Positions 56,132 through 64,000 of a DNA stretch of 64,000 nt are shown piece after piece (positions within the stretch are counted from its first letter, which is position 1; the number at the start of each line of letters is the position of its first letter). The notes beneath the pieces were generated by a model. That model saw only the letters and a list, made by a program, of their open reading frames with translations, had not been told where the DNA came from and did not search any database. A program made the translations under genes and the position numbers. Source of the DNA: Gimesia benthica. GTDB lineage: Bacteria; Planctomycetota; Planctomycetia; Planctomycetales; Planctomycetaceae. The stretch is from positions 6,398,001 to 6,462,000 of the forward strand of contig NZ_CP043930.1 in the NCBI RefSeq assembly GCF_009720525.1, in the 5' to 3' direction.

Positions 56132-56380
56132 TTACCCGAGGCTGGGGGAAAGCCAGTGCTGCTCCAGCCAGTCCATTTCGGCTTTCAGGGCAGCACTCCG
56201 CTGCACGAATGGTCCCAGTTTGGGACCGTCGACAGGGGACAGATCCACCAGCCACTGACCGGCTGCATCCGGTTCGACATACGAACCACGTGAGATGGCC
56301 AGTCGACCGAGGGTTGCCAGGTCAATGGCTTCCGAGTAAACGCAGTGCACCGTTCCCTGTGGCGAGATTAAAAGTTGCAT
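56132..56380 (-). CDS. Small conserved-looking protein of the Ubl cluster
   Basis: 82 residues. MQLLISPQGTVHCVYSEAID, LGRLAISRGSYVEPD, GPKLGPFVQRSAALKAE and WLEQHW. Compact alpha/beta pattern without catalytic signature. I recall similar small proteins beside this type of cluster but cannot name a function. Confidence 0.65.
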   Translation of the reverse strand: MQLLISPQGTVHCVYSEAIDLATLGRLAISRGSYVEPDAAGQWLVDLSPVDGPKLGPFVQRSAALKAEMDWLEQHWLSPSLG

Positions 56381-56390
56381 GTTGATTACC

Positions 56391-57332
56391 TCACTTGGGG
56401 GTTCGGATAATCTGACGACGCGGGCGGTCGATCAACAGACCATCCAGGGCTGCCTGAACTCCCGACAGCTCAGAGGCTACCTGTTGCCGGAGTGTGTCTC
56501 GTTTTCGCAATTCCTGGGGCTGGATGCCCTGCACAATCCCCTGACACTGCGCTACCAGCACATCCAGCTGCTCGTTGGAGCGCACATTCAAGGAACGGAA
56601 ACGCTCAAAGAACTCGTGCAGGTTGCCGATGGCGGAATCCCGAAAGACTTTGGGACGCCCATCAGCCTGACCACTCAAACGATCCGTCAGATGCGACACC
56701 AGCTGTGACAGTTCTCCCAGAAAGGCATCTTCGGCCAGCCTGACTGCCTCTTCAAACCGCGACTGCACCCGCTGGCATTCCTGCTCGTAGAGTTCCGGGT
56801 TGAGTTGCCTGAGGTAATCAGGCGGTTCGACGCTGGGAAAGTCCCAGGAAACTTCGAACAGACCGATCAGTGTCATGGGATAATCGTCGTCATTGAAGAG
56901 GCTTCCCAGACGCTCCCGGGCCGCTGACTTCAGGGACAGATATTGTTCATCCAACTGTGAGACAGCCTCGTTGAGCTCTTCCGTGAACTGGCGCATCTGC
57001 TCCTGAAAAGAATTCAGGGCATCCTGGCGCAGTAACCGTATCCCTGATTCCGGAAAAGGCAGGCTGATTGAAGTCCAGTACGAGCGCACCCGCTGACGGA
57101 CCGCATTCACGGCTCGGAAACGGGGATGTCCTGTATCCAGCAGTTTCTTGCCCGCACTCAGGAAGGTCCCTTCCGCACCAAACGATTCTGCAGCCTGGGT
57201 CTTCTGATCGCGTGTCAGTGACTTGCGTGTGCCGAACCATTCAAAACTGATACGCGTGGCACACATCGTTGATCGCAGCCGATCGATGGGATCGGTGCGG
57301 GTATTTACTTCTTCGATAGCAGTCATGGTCAT
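56391..57332 (-). CDS. Helical protein of unknown function next to the AAA+ ATPase
   Basis: 313 residues. AAGGAG lies 5 nt before the start. Predominantly helical, with FEWFGTRKSLTRDQKTQAAE near the N-terminus, a central coiled-coil-like region (FQEQMRQFTEELNEAVSQLD) and YPMTLIGLFEVSWDFPSVEPP. DUF3150-type proteins have a comparable make-up, but this is a guess. It starts 26 nt after the ATPase gene, so a shared complex is likely. Confidence 0.6.
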   Translation of the reverse strand: MTMTAIEEVNTRTDPIDRLRSTMCATRISFEWFGTRKSLTRDQKTQAAESFGAEGTFLSAGKKLLDTGHPRFRAVNAVRQRVRSYWTSISLPFPESGIRLLRQDALNSFQEQMRQFTEELNEAVSQLDEQYLSLKSAARERLGSLFNDDDYPMTLIGLFEVSWDFPSVEPPDYLRQLNPELYEQECQRVQSRFEEAVRLAEDAFLGELSQLVSHLTDRLSGQADGRPKVFRDSAIGNLHEFFERFRSLNVRSNEQLDVLVAQCQGIVQGIQPQELRKRDTLRQQVASELSGVQAALDGLLIDRPRRQIIRTPK

Positions 57333-57357
57333 ATTAGCTCCTTAAATAGAGTGTGGT

Positions 57358-58854
57358 TTAGTTTCTGTGAGGATCGCGTGAAAGATTCCGACGCGAACGC
57401 GAACCGGATCGCTCGTCATTGCTAAAAACGCCTGACAGTTCGGCAGACAGACAGCGTTTGCTGGCCCAACGTCTGAGACGCGCCACTGATTCGGCGGCCG
57501 TGACGGCCACAGGGACCACGTTTTCCGCGGCTTGAACTAAGGGCACATCAAGTAGTGCCGCCAGTCGACAGCAGGCCCGGATTTCCGAACCGGTCCAGTG
57601 CCGGTCGTCTGGCAAACGTTGATCGGACGTAAGCCCAAACAGATCACGGTACAGACGCCAGATAGCCTGCTTCTGTTCATCACCAGGTAAATCCAGAAAG
57701 AACAGCGCATCAAAGCGTTCAGCCCGCACAAACTCCGGCGGTAGTTTCGAAATATCGTTTGCAGTGCAAACTACAAACACGTCTGAAGTATGGTCGTTGA
57801 GCCAGCCCAGCAGTGTTCCCAGCATGCGGGTGGAGACACCGCTGTCAGACTGTCCGGAAGAGGCAGAGCCACTCAGCCCTTTTTCGACTTCATCGATGAA
57901 CAGGATGGCGGGCTGCATGGCATCGACGATCCGGAGGGCTCGTCGAGTTCGCTCCTCTGTTTGCCCGACCAGCGCGCCCATCAGAGCCCCGACGTCGAGT
58001 GTCAGCGTGGGACGTCCCGTTTCCCTGCCGAGTGCTTTGGCAAACGCGCTTTTACCGGTTCCCGGAACTCCCAGTAACAACACGCCTCTGGGACGAACAG
58101 GTGTCGCATCCTGGGTTCGGGGACGGAGCGCACGCAGACAGAAGGCTTTGAGGGCTTCCAGACCGCCCAGACCAGTAAACGATTCTAACCCCTGGTGCAA
58201 CGATAACAGGCCGCTTTTTAGCAACGTCTGGGATTTCAGTTCCAGTACGACCGAGGCTTCGATTCGGCCATGGCGTACCAGGGAGAGACTGAAAGCCCCT
58301 TCCGCTTCATAACGAGTCAGGCCCGAGGCAGCGTCCAGGACACGCTCCAACTCAGGTCCCTCCGGCAATTCTCCCGCTTCTGTGGCGATACTGCGGGCGA
58401 TTTCTAGCAGCTGACCCCGATCAGGAAGATCATGTTCCAGGCAGACGAACAGTTTTTCCAGTTCTGTCGGGATCTGGACCAGGCTGGAAAGAACAACAAT
58501 ATATGTCCGTGCCTGTTTTCCCAGATTGATCTGTTGTGTCAGCGCCTGAATGATTTCGGGGGAGTTGATGAACCGATGGAAATTCTTGAGGACCAGCAGC
58601 GTGGGGCGACCCGGATCGGCCTGACTACTCAGACTGTGAATGGCAGCCAGAGGATCGGGGAGCGATGTGTTGCCGTTATCGACAAGTTCCGTTCCCTGCA
58701 GTCCCCGGTCAATGTCCCAGGAGAGTAACCGCCAGTCTTCACTGTGGCAGAGCCGGGACATTTCCAGCAACGCCTCGTCGTGTTCGTGACTCTGAATCCA
58801 GATACCAGTAAAGCAGGCGCGTATGTTCTCAGTCAGTCGTTCGGATAGTAACAT
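57358..58854 (-). CDS. Ycf46-like AAA+ ATPase
   Basis: 498 residues. An N-terminal RecA-like or degenerate ATPase region (1-200; LLSWDIDRGLQG, LLVLKNFHRF) is followed by an AAA+ module: Walker A GVPGTGKS (262-269), Walker B ILFIDE (317-322), sensor CTAND (363-367) and an arginine finger region near 377-380 (PEFVRAERFD). A basic tail (GSRSRRNLSRD) ends it. This order matches cyanobacterial/plastid Ycf46, whose gene neighbours in some genomes include Ycf35, as here. Could unfold or extract conjugated substrates (inference). Confidence 0.85.
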   Translation of the reverse strand: MLLSERLTENIRACFTGIWIQSHEHDEALLEMSRLCHSEDWRLLSWDIDRGLQGTELVDNGNTSLPDPLAAIHSLSSQADPGRPTLLVLKNFHRFINSPEIIQALTQQINLGKQARTYIVVLSSLVQIPTELEKLFVCLEHDLPDRGQLLEIARSIATEAGELPEGPELERVLDAASGLTRYEAEGAFSLSLVRHGRIEASVVLELKSQTLLKSGLLSLHQGLESFTGLGGLEALKAFCLRALRPRTQDATPVRPRGVLLLGVPGTGKSAFAKALGRETGRPTLTLDVGALMGALVGQTEERTRRALRIVDAMQPAILFIDEVEKGLSGSASSGQSDSGVSTRMLGTLLGWLNDHTSDVFVVCTANDISKLPPEFVRAERFDALFFLDLPGDEQKQAIWRLYRDLFGLTSDQRLPDDRHWTGSEIRACCRLAALLDVPLVQAAENVVPVAVTAAESVARLRRWASKRCLSAELSGVFSNDERSGSRSRRNLSRDPHRN

Positions 58855-58899
58855 AGAAGTTTCCTTGATGGTTTGAAAAAAAGAAGGTGAGAAATGTGC

Positions 58900-59547
58900 T
58901 TAAGCGGTTTCCGCCAGTTGGCCGATCGTCTCCAGCCAGGAAATGATTTCCCCGTCCGGATCACGTTCCTGCAGCAGGGGAATTGTCATTGACTCGACGG
59001 CACTGGTATTGAGCCAGTGCTTTGCTCGATTCCTGAGCCGGACCCGGATTCGACGAGTCAGTTGTTTCCAGCTATAGTCAGCATGCCGGCTGTCGAATAT
59101 CCGCCGCGCGACATCCGAGGCCACACAATCATGGTCTCCGAATCCGAGAGTGATGTTGGCAACGGCCTGAATGGCACGGGGATGCAGGTAATTTTCCAGG
59201 CTCCGTTTCCGTGTCAGCACAGCATGACAACGGATTCGTTGATTGATCTGAGCAACAAACTCTATCCGTTGTTCCCTCTCAGGGGACATTTCTCCGTCAT
59301 AGAGATGGAATTCTGACAGTTGGAGCGGAGCCAGCCGCCTGAGCCAGGCCCGGGGATGGCCGCCGATAGGCAGGAAAATGAGTTCCTGGTCGCGTTCCAT
59401 GGCGGCCAGGTCAGGGAGTGTGGGATGTGCCGAATGCAGGAGCGTCGAGATGCGGGTCAGAAATTCAATATCGTGTGCCCCTTCAACGACGACCAGAATA
59501 CGTACCGGCTGAGGATCTTCGGGAATCGGGTCCGGCAAGACCTGCAT
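58900..59547 (-). CDS. TOPRIM-like protein (OLD/primase-type fold)
   Basis: 215 residues from the ATG at 59547. TOPRIM pattern: ILVVVEGAHDIEFL with Glu22, a Gly-Gly at 62-63, then HLYDGEMSPE with Asp84 and Glu86, followed by a conserved-looking RKRSLENYLHP. Similar domains occur in OLD nucleases and primases. The expected second Asp of DxD is replaced by Glu, so metal catalysis is uncertain. An ORF extension to 59685 overlaps the DUF2997 gene and is unlikely. Confidence 0.65.
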   Translation of the reverse strand: MQVLPDPIPEDPQPVRILVVVEGAHDIEFLTRISTLLHSAHPTLPDLAAMERDQELIFLPIGGHPRAWLRRLAPLQLSEFHLYDGEMSPEREQRIEFVAQINQRIRCHAVLTRKRSLENYLHPRAIQAVANITLGFGDHDCVASDVARRIFDSRHADYSWKQLTRRIRVRLRNRAKHWLNTSAVESMTIPLLQERDPDGEIISWLETIGQLAETA

Positions 59548-59564
59548 GTGTTGATTTGCGAAAG

Positions 59565-59759
59565 TTAATTCTCCTGTGTTAAATGGTTGGGTTGATGCTG
59601 GACACTCTGGTGGTACTCGGAGGTCAGCTGTTCTGAAGAGACCTTTCCCAGTGCCGCTTCCAGAAACCGGCTGGCGTCTTTGCACCGGGAGCCGGTAAAG
59701 CCGCGGGTTTCGATGCGGGACTGACCGTCGGTAGAAAAAATGATGTCGATGGTTTTCAA
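59565..59759 (-). CDS. DUF2997 protein
   Basis: 64 residues: IDIIFSTDGQSRIETRGFTG, CKDASRFLEAALGKV. The order IETxGFxGxxCxxASRFLExALG is the DUF2997 pattern. The start overlaps the DUF1257 stop by 4 nt (ATGA). In cyanobacteria DUF2997 and Ycf35 (DUF1257) neighbour each other; function unknown. Confidence 0.85.
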   Translation of the reverse strand: MKTIDIIFSTDGQSRIETRGFTGSRCKDASRFLEAALGKVSSEQLTSEYHQSVQHQPNHLTQEN

Positions 59760-60124
59760 TGGTCTGCTCCGATCTGAATGGTGAGTTTAATGGAACCGTC
59801 GCTCAACTGGTTTTCCAGGACAGAATGTCCCTTCCGGCGTGCCTCCAGACGGCATTTTTCCACCCCGTAAAATTGCAGTAGTCGATTGAGCTGAGCCGGT
59901 TCTCCCCAGCGTCCTTCAAAGTTATCGAATCGAACCTGCCCCTGCTCCACGTCAAACACGACAGGATACCGCCAGTCTGGTAGACGAACTGTGTATCCGG
60001 TGGCTTCCCCGCTAAACAGGGGAACGGTTTCGTGAATGGGTTCTCCCAGTTCGAGTCGACGGCAGGCTAGGCCCAGCGCTTCGGTGTCGCGGACCTCCGT
60101 TCGAATCGTGACAATGTGTGACAT
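59756..60124 (-). CDS. DUF1257 protein (Ycf35-like)
   Basis: 122 residues. SHIVTIRTEVRDTEALGLAC, TGYTVRLPDWRYPVVFDV, QVRFDNFEGRWGEPAQLNRL and YGVEKCRLEARRKGHSV match the Ycf35/DUF1257 pattern. Operon with DUF2997, TOPRIM and Ycf46-like genes. Function of the family unknown. Confidence 0.88.
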   Translation of the reverse strand: MSHIVTIRTEVRDTEALGLACRRLELGEPIHETVPLFSGEATGYTVRLPDWRYPVVFDVEQGQVRFDNFEGRWGEPAQLNRLLQFYGVEKCRLEARRKGHSVLENQLSDGSIKLTIQIGADH

Positions 60125-60125
60125 A

Positions 60126-60695
60126 TCAGTTTTCCTCTTCTGTAGGTGGGGTATCAGGTGAGTGGGGTAAATCCGTTAATCGGCGTTTGTCTGGCTTTGA
60201 TGTGGCAGATGGCATCAGACGTGGTTCTGCTGAGTCCAGATCCTCCAGCAGTAATTCTGTGATCTCATATTTGTCCGCTGGTTCAACCTTCTGCTGCAGT
60301 AACAGCCAGCAAATCAACAGGGGCAGCAGACTGACCACGACAAACGCCACCCTGGTGATCGCAGCCGCAATGATCGGATCTCGGTTTCTGCTGTCGACGA
60401 TTTCGCGGCGTTCTGCCTCCAGCTGATCCCGCTGGTGACCGATCTCGTTTCGCTCGGTTTGCATCTCGCGCTGCAGAGTGACCATTTCCTGTCTGGCGTT
60501 GGCGTCTGCTTCCACCAGTTCGCGTGAACCCGAGGCGACTTCCTGCTGCAGTTCCGACATCCGACGGTTTTGATCCGCCTGACGTTTCAGTTGCTGAGTG
60601 GCCAGTTCGGCAACACGGCTGTTTTCGTTTGAATTACAGCCGATGCTTGTCAGCAGGATCAGCGTCAGTGTGATGCGAAGCGTCCGTTTTTCCAT
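60126..60695 (-). CDS. Coiled-coil membrane protein with lipoprotein-like signal
   Basis: 189 residues. N-terminal LTLILLTSIGC lipobox (Cys20), a long coiled coil (about 30-105; RQEMVTLQREMQTERNEIG), a membrane segment AFVVVSLLPLLICWLLL and an acidic-proline tail. Might tether the complex to the membrane. One base separates it from DUF1257. Confidence 0.6.
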   Translation of the reverse strand: MEKRTLRITLTLILLTSIGCNSNENSRVAELATQQLKRQADQNRRMSELQQEVASGSRELVEADANARQEMVTLQREMQTERNEIGHQRDQLEAERREIVDSRNRDPIIAAAITRVAFVVVSLLPLLICWLLLQQKVEPADKYEITELLLEDLDSAEPRLMPSATSKPDKRRLTDLPHSPDTPPTEEEN

Positions 60696-60825
60696 TTGCC
60701 CTCCAGCGTTGAATCAGGTGTCTGAGAATTCCCTGTAGCGCCAGGCGCAACCGTCGTTCCTTGATAAAAGCGATGACGGACAGCAACAGGGCGACAGAGA
60801 CGAACGTTAAAACCATGTATTCCAA
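60634..60825 (-). CDS. Small membrane protein, first gene of the Ubl cluster
   Basis: About 63 residues. A TTG at 60825 has AAGGAG 6 nt upstream; the ATG at 60816 is the alternative. One membrane helix (VLTFVSVALLLSVIAFI) then a basic stretch (KERRLRLALQGILRHLIQRW). Overlaps the next gene by 62 nt. Confidence 0.5.
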   Translation of the reverse strand: MEYMVLTFVSVALLLSVIAFIKERRLRLALQGILRHLIQRWRANGKTDASHHTDADPADKHRL

Positions 60826-60868
60826 GCAATGCTCCTTTCTTTCTAATAAGGGGAACTGTGTGAAAAGC

Positions 60869-60905
60869 AAAACGCCCCGCATTCCAAAGTAATGCGAGGC
60901 GTTTT
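60869..60905. terminator. Bidirectional terminator/leader hairpin at the head of the Ubl cluster
   Basis: AAAACGCCCCGCATT / AATGCGAGGCGTTTT, 15-bp stem with one mismatch, 44 nt before the first start. It ends transcripts from either side, or acts as an attenuator for the cluster. Confidence 0.7.
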
Positions 60906-60973
60906 AACTGATTATGTTTTTGAATTACGGGTGACGGTAAGTGACAATAGCTAAGCTGCGCACCTATTAATCA

Positions 60974-61001
60974 TGACACGTTTCGAGCCAAAATTTAGAT
61001 A
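60974..61001 (+). repeat. 28-bp direct repeat, copy 1
   Basis: TGACACGTTTCGAGCC followed by AAAATTTAGATA; a copy with two mismatches is at 62055-62082. The 60906-61170 stretch has no gene. Confidence 0.7.
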
Positions 61002-61170
61002 CAGTGTGTGAAGCCACTATGCAGAAGTGACTTTCTCAAAAGATTTCAAGTTCTGTAGCTGGAACTTAACCCACCTAAAACTGAAATGGATCACGTTTTC
61101 GTGGCCCTTTATGTTCAAGAGACCATATTAAAGGTTGTCTGAGCGATTGAATGAAATTTTGAAGGGGAAT

Positions 61171-61388
61171 TCATTTACCAGATTCCGTATCGACGTTGAG
61201 TGTCGTTTTATATTTGTAATTTGTGTGGGGAAAAGAGATCTCGAAGTCGATCCTGTCTGGATCGAAATCCAGACCTCCCTCTGGTGTAGAAAAGTGCTTT
61301 ATTTCTCCCTTCATCCAGGAATCATGTTTCCAGAACCATGTTTTTGACTGGCCTTCTTTTAGAAAAGAAACATCAATCCGACATTGGG
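61171..61388 (-). pseudogene. C-terminal fragment of an unknown gene
   Basis: The last ~71 codons read as a coherent protein end ([38 protein letters not shown]) but no ATG or ribosome site is present. It is cut exactly where the plus-strand XRE fragment begins. Confidence 0.4.
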
Positions 61389-61554
61389 GAAGCAAGGTTA
61401 CTCTCAGGAGAATTATGCTTACGCGTGTGAGCTGGACCGGACCTACGTCGGCGGGAGCGAGCGGAGGGAACGAAATCTTTCCTTACGGAATATCGAGCGG
61501 ATCGCCGATACTCTCGAAATCAGCCTGGCAGAACTGCTGGAGAGGGTTTGAGGG
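61389..61554 (+). pseudogene. XRE-type helix-turn-helix, C-terminal fragment
   Basis: Plus frame reads [38 protein letters not shown] and AELLERV then TGA. This is the second half of an XRE/Cro HTH domain; the first helix is missing. Confidence 0.7.
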
Positions 61555-61557
61555 AGT

Positions 61558-61872
61558 TTAGACCTCTGGTTCAGCAACCAGGACCACTCCCAGTCGGTCA
61601 GAGTCGTCAGTTTTTTCCTGACTGGCGGCTTCAGGAGTGTTAAACAGCTGGGGAGTCTTTACGCTGGCCGCATCATGCTGGCACACAGCATATCGCAGTC
61701 GCGCTGCCAGTAACTGCTGACGCAACCGCTGGATGTCTTCCTGACCCCATGTCGGCTCTATCTGGGGACTGCTAGCATAGACCTCGAACAGATTTGCATC
61801 TTCGAGATCCATTTCTTCGCACCAGAACTGCAGGGCAGCTCTGATTAACATGATTTCTTTTCTCGATAGCAT
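61558..61872 (-). CDS. Small hypothetical protein
   Basis: 104 residues with AAAGGAG upstream of the ATG. LSRKEIMLIRAALQFWCEEM and EDIQRLRQQLLAARLRYAVC; helical, no family recognised. Its stop lies 3 nt after the XRE fragment on the other strand. Confidence 0.5.
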   Translation of the reverse strand: MLSRKEIMLIRAALQFWCEEMDLEDANLFEVYASSPQIEPTWGQEDIQRLRQQLLAARLRYAVCQHDAASVKTPQLFNTPEAASQEKTDDSDRLGVVLVAEPEV

Positions 61873-62054
61873 TGTGCTCCTTTCATTAAATGTAACTTTT
61901 GATAAAAGACGGAATCAGTTCTTGGAACATACATTTTTCTGAACCAGTTGAAGAGATCATCACTGACCTTTTCATCTACTGTAATCTCTTTTGTTTTCGA
62001 CAATAATATGTATTATTCTCGTGCTCGATAGCTAATATCTTTCCTATTTATCTT

Positions 62055-62082
62055 GACACGTTTTGAGCTAAAATTTAGATAT
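62055..62082 (+). repeat. 28-bp direct repeat, copy 2
   Basis: Same sequence as 60974-61001 apart from two C-to-T differences. It lies directly before the open frame that runs to 62375. No gene is seen in 61873-62054. Confidence 0.7.
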
Positions 62083-62375
62083 TTAAAGGCGATACGGAAA
62101 CAAGGCTCAGAGAACGGGGCATCTGCCAGTTGAAACATGGAGCGTTATCTGAGAATGAAGTACTGACGCTTGTGCGTGAGCCCGTGGTCGCCTTTACCAT
62201 CGTGGTCCACGCTTTAACAAACCAAAAAAACAAGCAAGCCTGGATTGCCGCCGATGGTAAGGCGCGGGGATCGTTAACTGATAATGCGCTGCTAGATTCT
62301 AGCGGTAGCTGTTTGAAGCTGGTAGAATGGAGCTTCGACAACCACAAGGAAGCCATTATGCCTAACGAAAAATAG
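62083..62375 (+). CDS. Unknown small protein or gene fragment
   Basis: The open frame begins right after repeat copy 2 and has no ATG start (a TTG at 62130 is possible). Reads EVLTLVREPVVAFTIVVHAL, KQAWIAADGKARGSL and CLKLVEWSFDNHKEA. Likely truncated at its 5' end. No family recognised. Confidence 0.35.
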
Positions 62376-62393
62376 ATTCAACCCGGCGAGAAA

Positions 62394-63627
62394 ATGCCAC
62401 TCAAACTGACCACAGCCGAGCAGAAGTTGATTCTTGATGATCTGCTGTACCTCGACCAGGATTACGAGCAGATCATTCGGCAAACCGGTGATGATGACCC
62501 TCGACGACCTCTACGACTTTGGCAGCTACTTCTCTGCCGAGTTCAACAACTGCAAAGACAGGAAGAAGCAAAAGAAACTCGATGCCGTGCTCAAAAAGAT
62601 TCAGCGCTTGCTCGACACGTATATTGATGAAGAGCCTCCGCAGATTTTGAACATTGAGAATGCACACAAGATAAGGATGATTTCCGATCAGGCAGTACAG
62701 ATCGCTAATTTTGCAGGGGCGACACTTGTGACTGCCGAACAACTTCGCATCAAAACAAAACCGCTCGAAACTTTCTGACTGGAACCGGAACAGCGAGATG
62801 TCTTGCTCCTGATTCCCAGCCTGTCGAAGACCATCAAGAATAAGCTGATGAAGGAAAATCCTCTCACTGTGGCGGAAGTTACCAGCATGACAATGTCTCT
62901 GGCGGTGGGCCTGCCGGATACCGGGGCTAAAAAAACAGGTGCACTGCTGCTGATTGCTGGCCGCTTGAGGGATCAGCTCGAAGAGGGAATCATGGCGAAG
63001 GCTGAACAACAGGAGAATATGGAGGCGGAGTCCAGGCGGAAGGCAAACTAGGATCTTCTCTACCAGTTCAAGATCACACAGCTAGGAATTGAACCCCAGA
63101 TCAGGAGGCGGAATCAGGTTCAGGAATGCACTCTCGATATACTGCACGAACACATCCAGACCGCAATGGGCTGGGACAACATGCACCTGTACCAGTTCGA
63201 GATTAAGGGGGAACGGTACGGTAACCCTGATCTCCTGGACGATGGTTTCGGTGATTTTGTTTGCTTTGACTCGACAGCCACGATACTCAATCAAATCCTC
63301 CCCAGGACTGACAAGCGGTTTTCCTTCAAATACGAGTACGACTTTGGAGATGGCTGGAAACATGAAGTCTTATTTGAGGGGCAGCCTCCGCTGGAGAAGA
63401 ACAAGAAGTACCCATTCTGTCTGGAAGGAGAACAAGCCTGCCCTCCTGAAGACATTGGCGGAGTTTGGGGCTATGTGGACTTCCTGGAGGCTCTGGCCGA
63501 CTCGAAACATGAACGTCACGAAGAGTTCATGGAATGGGGCGGTCCGTTTGAGCCCAACGCATTCGACCCCAAACAAGCGACCAGGGAGATGAAGAAGGGG
63601 CTACCGGACTGGATAGTGATGAGATGA
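62394..63627 (+). pseudogene. pRiA4b ORF-3-like protein, decayed
   Basis: Starts MPLKLTTAEQKLILDDLLYL, shifts frame near 62495, then runs in one frame with two nonsense codons (62776-62778 TGA, 63049-63051 TAG). The C-terminal part is the pRiA4b ORF-3 domain: YQFKITQLGIEP, HIQTAMGWDNMHLYQFEI, DFGDGWKHEVLFEG, CPPEDIGGVWGYVDFLEAL and GLPDWIVMR. The remaining open piece (63166-63627) lacks its N-terminus. Confidence 0.8.
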
Positions 63628-64000
63628 GCTTGCACTCAAGTTAACTATCGTCACTCCGCTCCCCCGCCCCACCTCAAGTTAACTACTTCTCCCGCACCAG
63701 TTTCAGTGCATCCTTGCCCCAAATGTAATTTGTCCACAGTTGAATGCCCTACTTTCATGTGGTGTTTACGCTGCCGAATCAGCTGGTGGACCTGATGCTT
63801 GCCAAGCCGCGCCTGATCTCCCGGTAGGCACGAATTCCTGCTCCATTTGCAGTCTGTGTCCGCTTCCGTACTCTGGGAGGTCAGCGACACCCCATGAGCC
63901 TCAAAATGAGAACCTGCCCGTCCGAGATTTCTTCCCGGTATCACGGAGAAAACAAAACGCCGATTTCTCCACGAGGCATTATTCCCCATAGTTGAAATCG
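63628..64000. other. Unrecognised right end
   Basis: Two direct copies of CTCAAGTTAACTA (63635-63647 and 63673-63685), each holding the palindrome AGTTAACT. Open frames here on either strand show no family signature. Confidence 0.4.

Overview
The window looks like an accessory region of a planctomycete genome (Planctomycetota, possibly Gimesia-like). This is inference: base composition is near balanced, there are many small secreted His- and Cys-rich proteins of a style I associate with planctomycetes, and there is an E1/E2/RING/JAB ubiquitin-like gene set of a kind reported from that phylum. No rRNA or tRNA gene was seen.

Layout. (1) 1-2.1 kb: the end of a heavy-metal RND efflux operon. (2) 2.3-8.8 kb: a graveyard of mobile elements: a group II intron next to a terminator, broken by an IS256 element, then IS3, IS630 and IS5 relics, an epimerase pseudogene, a Spy-like periplasmic protein and a frameshifted RND pump relic carrying a 10-bp repeat array. 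(3) 8.9-23.3 kb: metal resistance. A P1B-4-type ATPase is on the plus strand. On the minus strand lie a Cys-rich secreted protein, an RND adaptor, an RND pump, a metal-binding lipoprotein, a Cys-rich peptide, a secreted HMA protein, a second P-type ATPase and a thioredoxin lipoprotein. (4) 23.5-31.6 kb: IS relics, an ABC exporter operon with a periplasmic thioredoxin-like protein, a broken DtxR/MntR regulator, and an ISAs1 element split by an IS4 element with visible target duplication. (5) 31.6-42.7 kb: a plus-strand metal operon: small secreted protein, receiver protein, RND adaptor, RND pump, ZIP transporter, membrane-fused spermidine-synthase-like protein, PII-like protein and a CPA2 antiporter. 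(6) 42.8-46.3 kb: IS5, IS630 and IS110 debris next to a relic of a second E1-like gene. (7) 46.7-53.0 kb: an integration module with a serine recombinase operon, two unknown genes and a tyrosine recombinase. The two recombinase operons are preceded by near-identical 47-bp dyad sites. (8) 53.0-60.9 kb: one minus-strand cluster encoding E1-like, JAMM peptidase, E2-RING fusion and beta-grasp ubiquitin-like proteins, with a Ycf46-like AAA+ ATPase, Ycf35/DUF1257, DUF2997, a TOPRIM-like protein and several small or membrane proteins. (9) 61-64 kb: truncated genes and a decayed pRiA4b ORF-3-like gene.

The item of most interest is the mobile ubiquitin-like conjugation cluster (8) with its recombinase module (7). 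The set contains a modifier, an activating enzyme, a carrier fused to a zinc-binding ligase-like domain and a JAMM protease, so attachment and removal of the modifier are both plausible. The AAA+/DUF1257/DUF2997/TOPRIM half could be an effector or substrate-handling arm. Three terminator-like hairpins divide the cluster into expression blocks. The metal regions probably act together: cytoplasmic P-type ATPases load the periplasm, and RND pumps with small Cys/His-rich proteins clear it.
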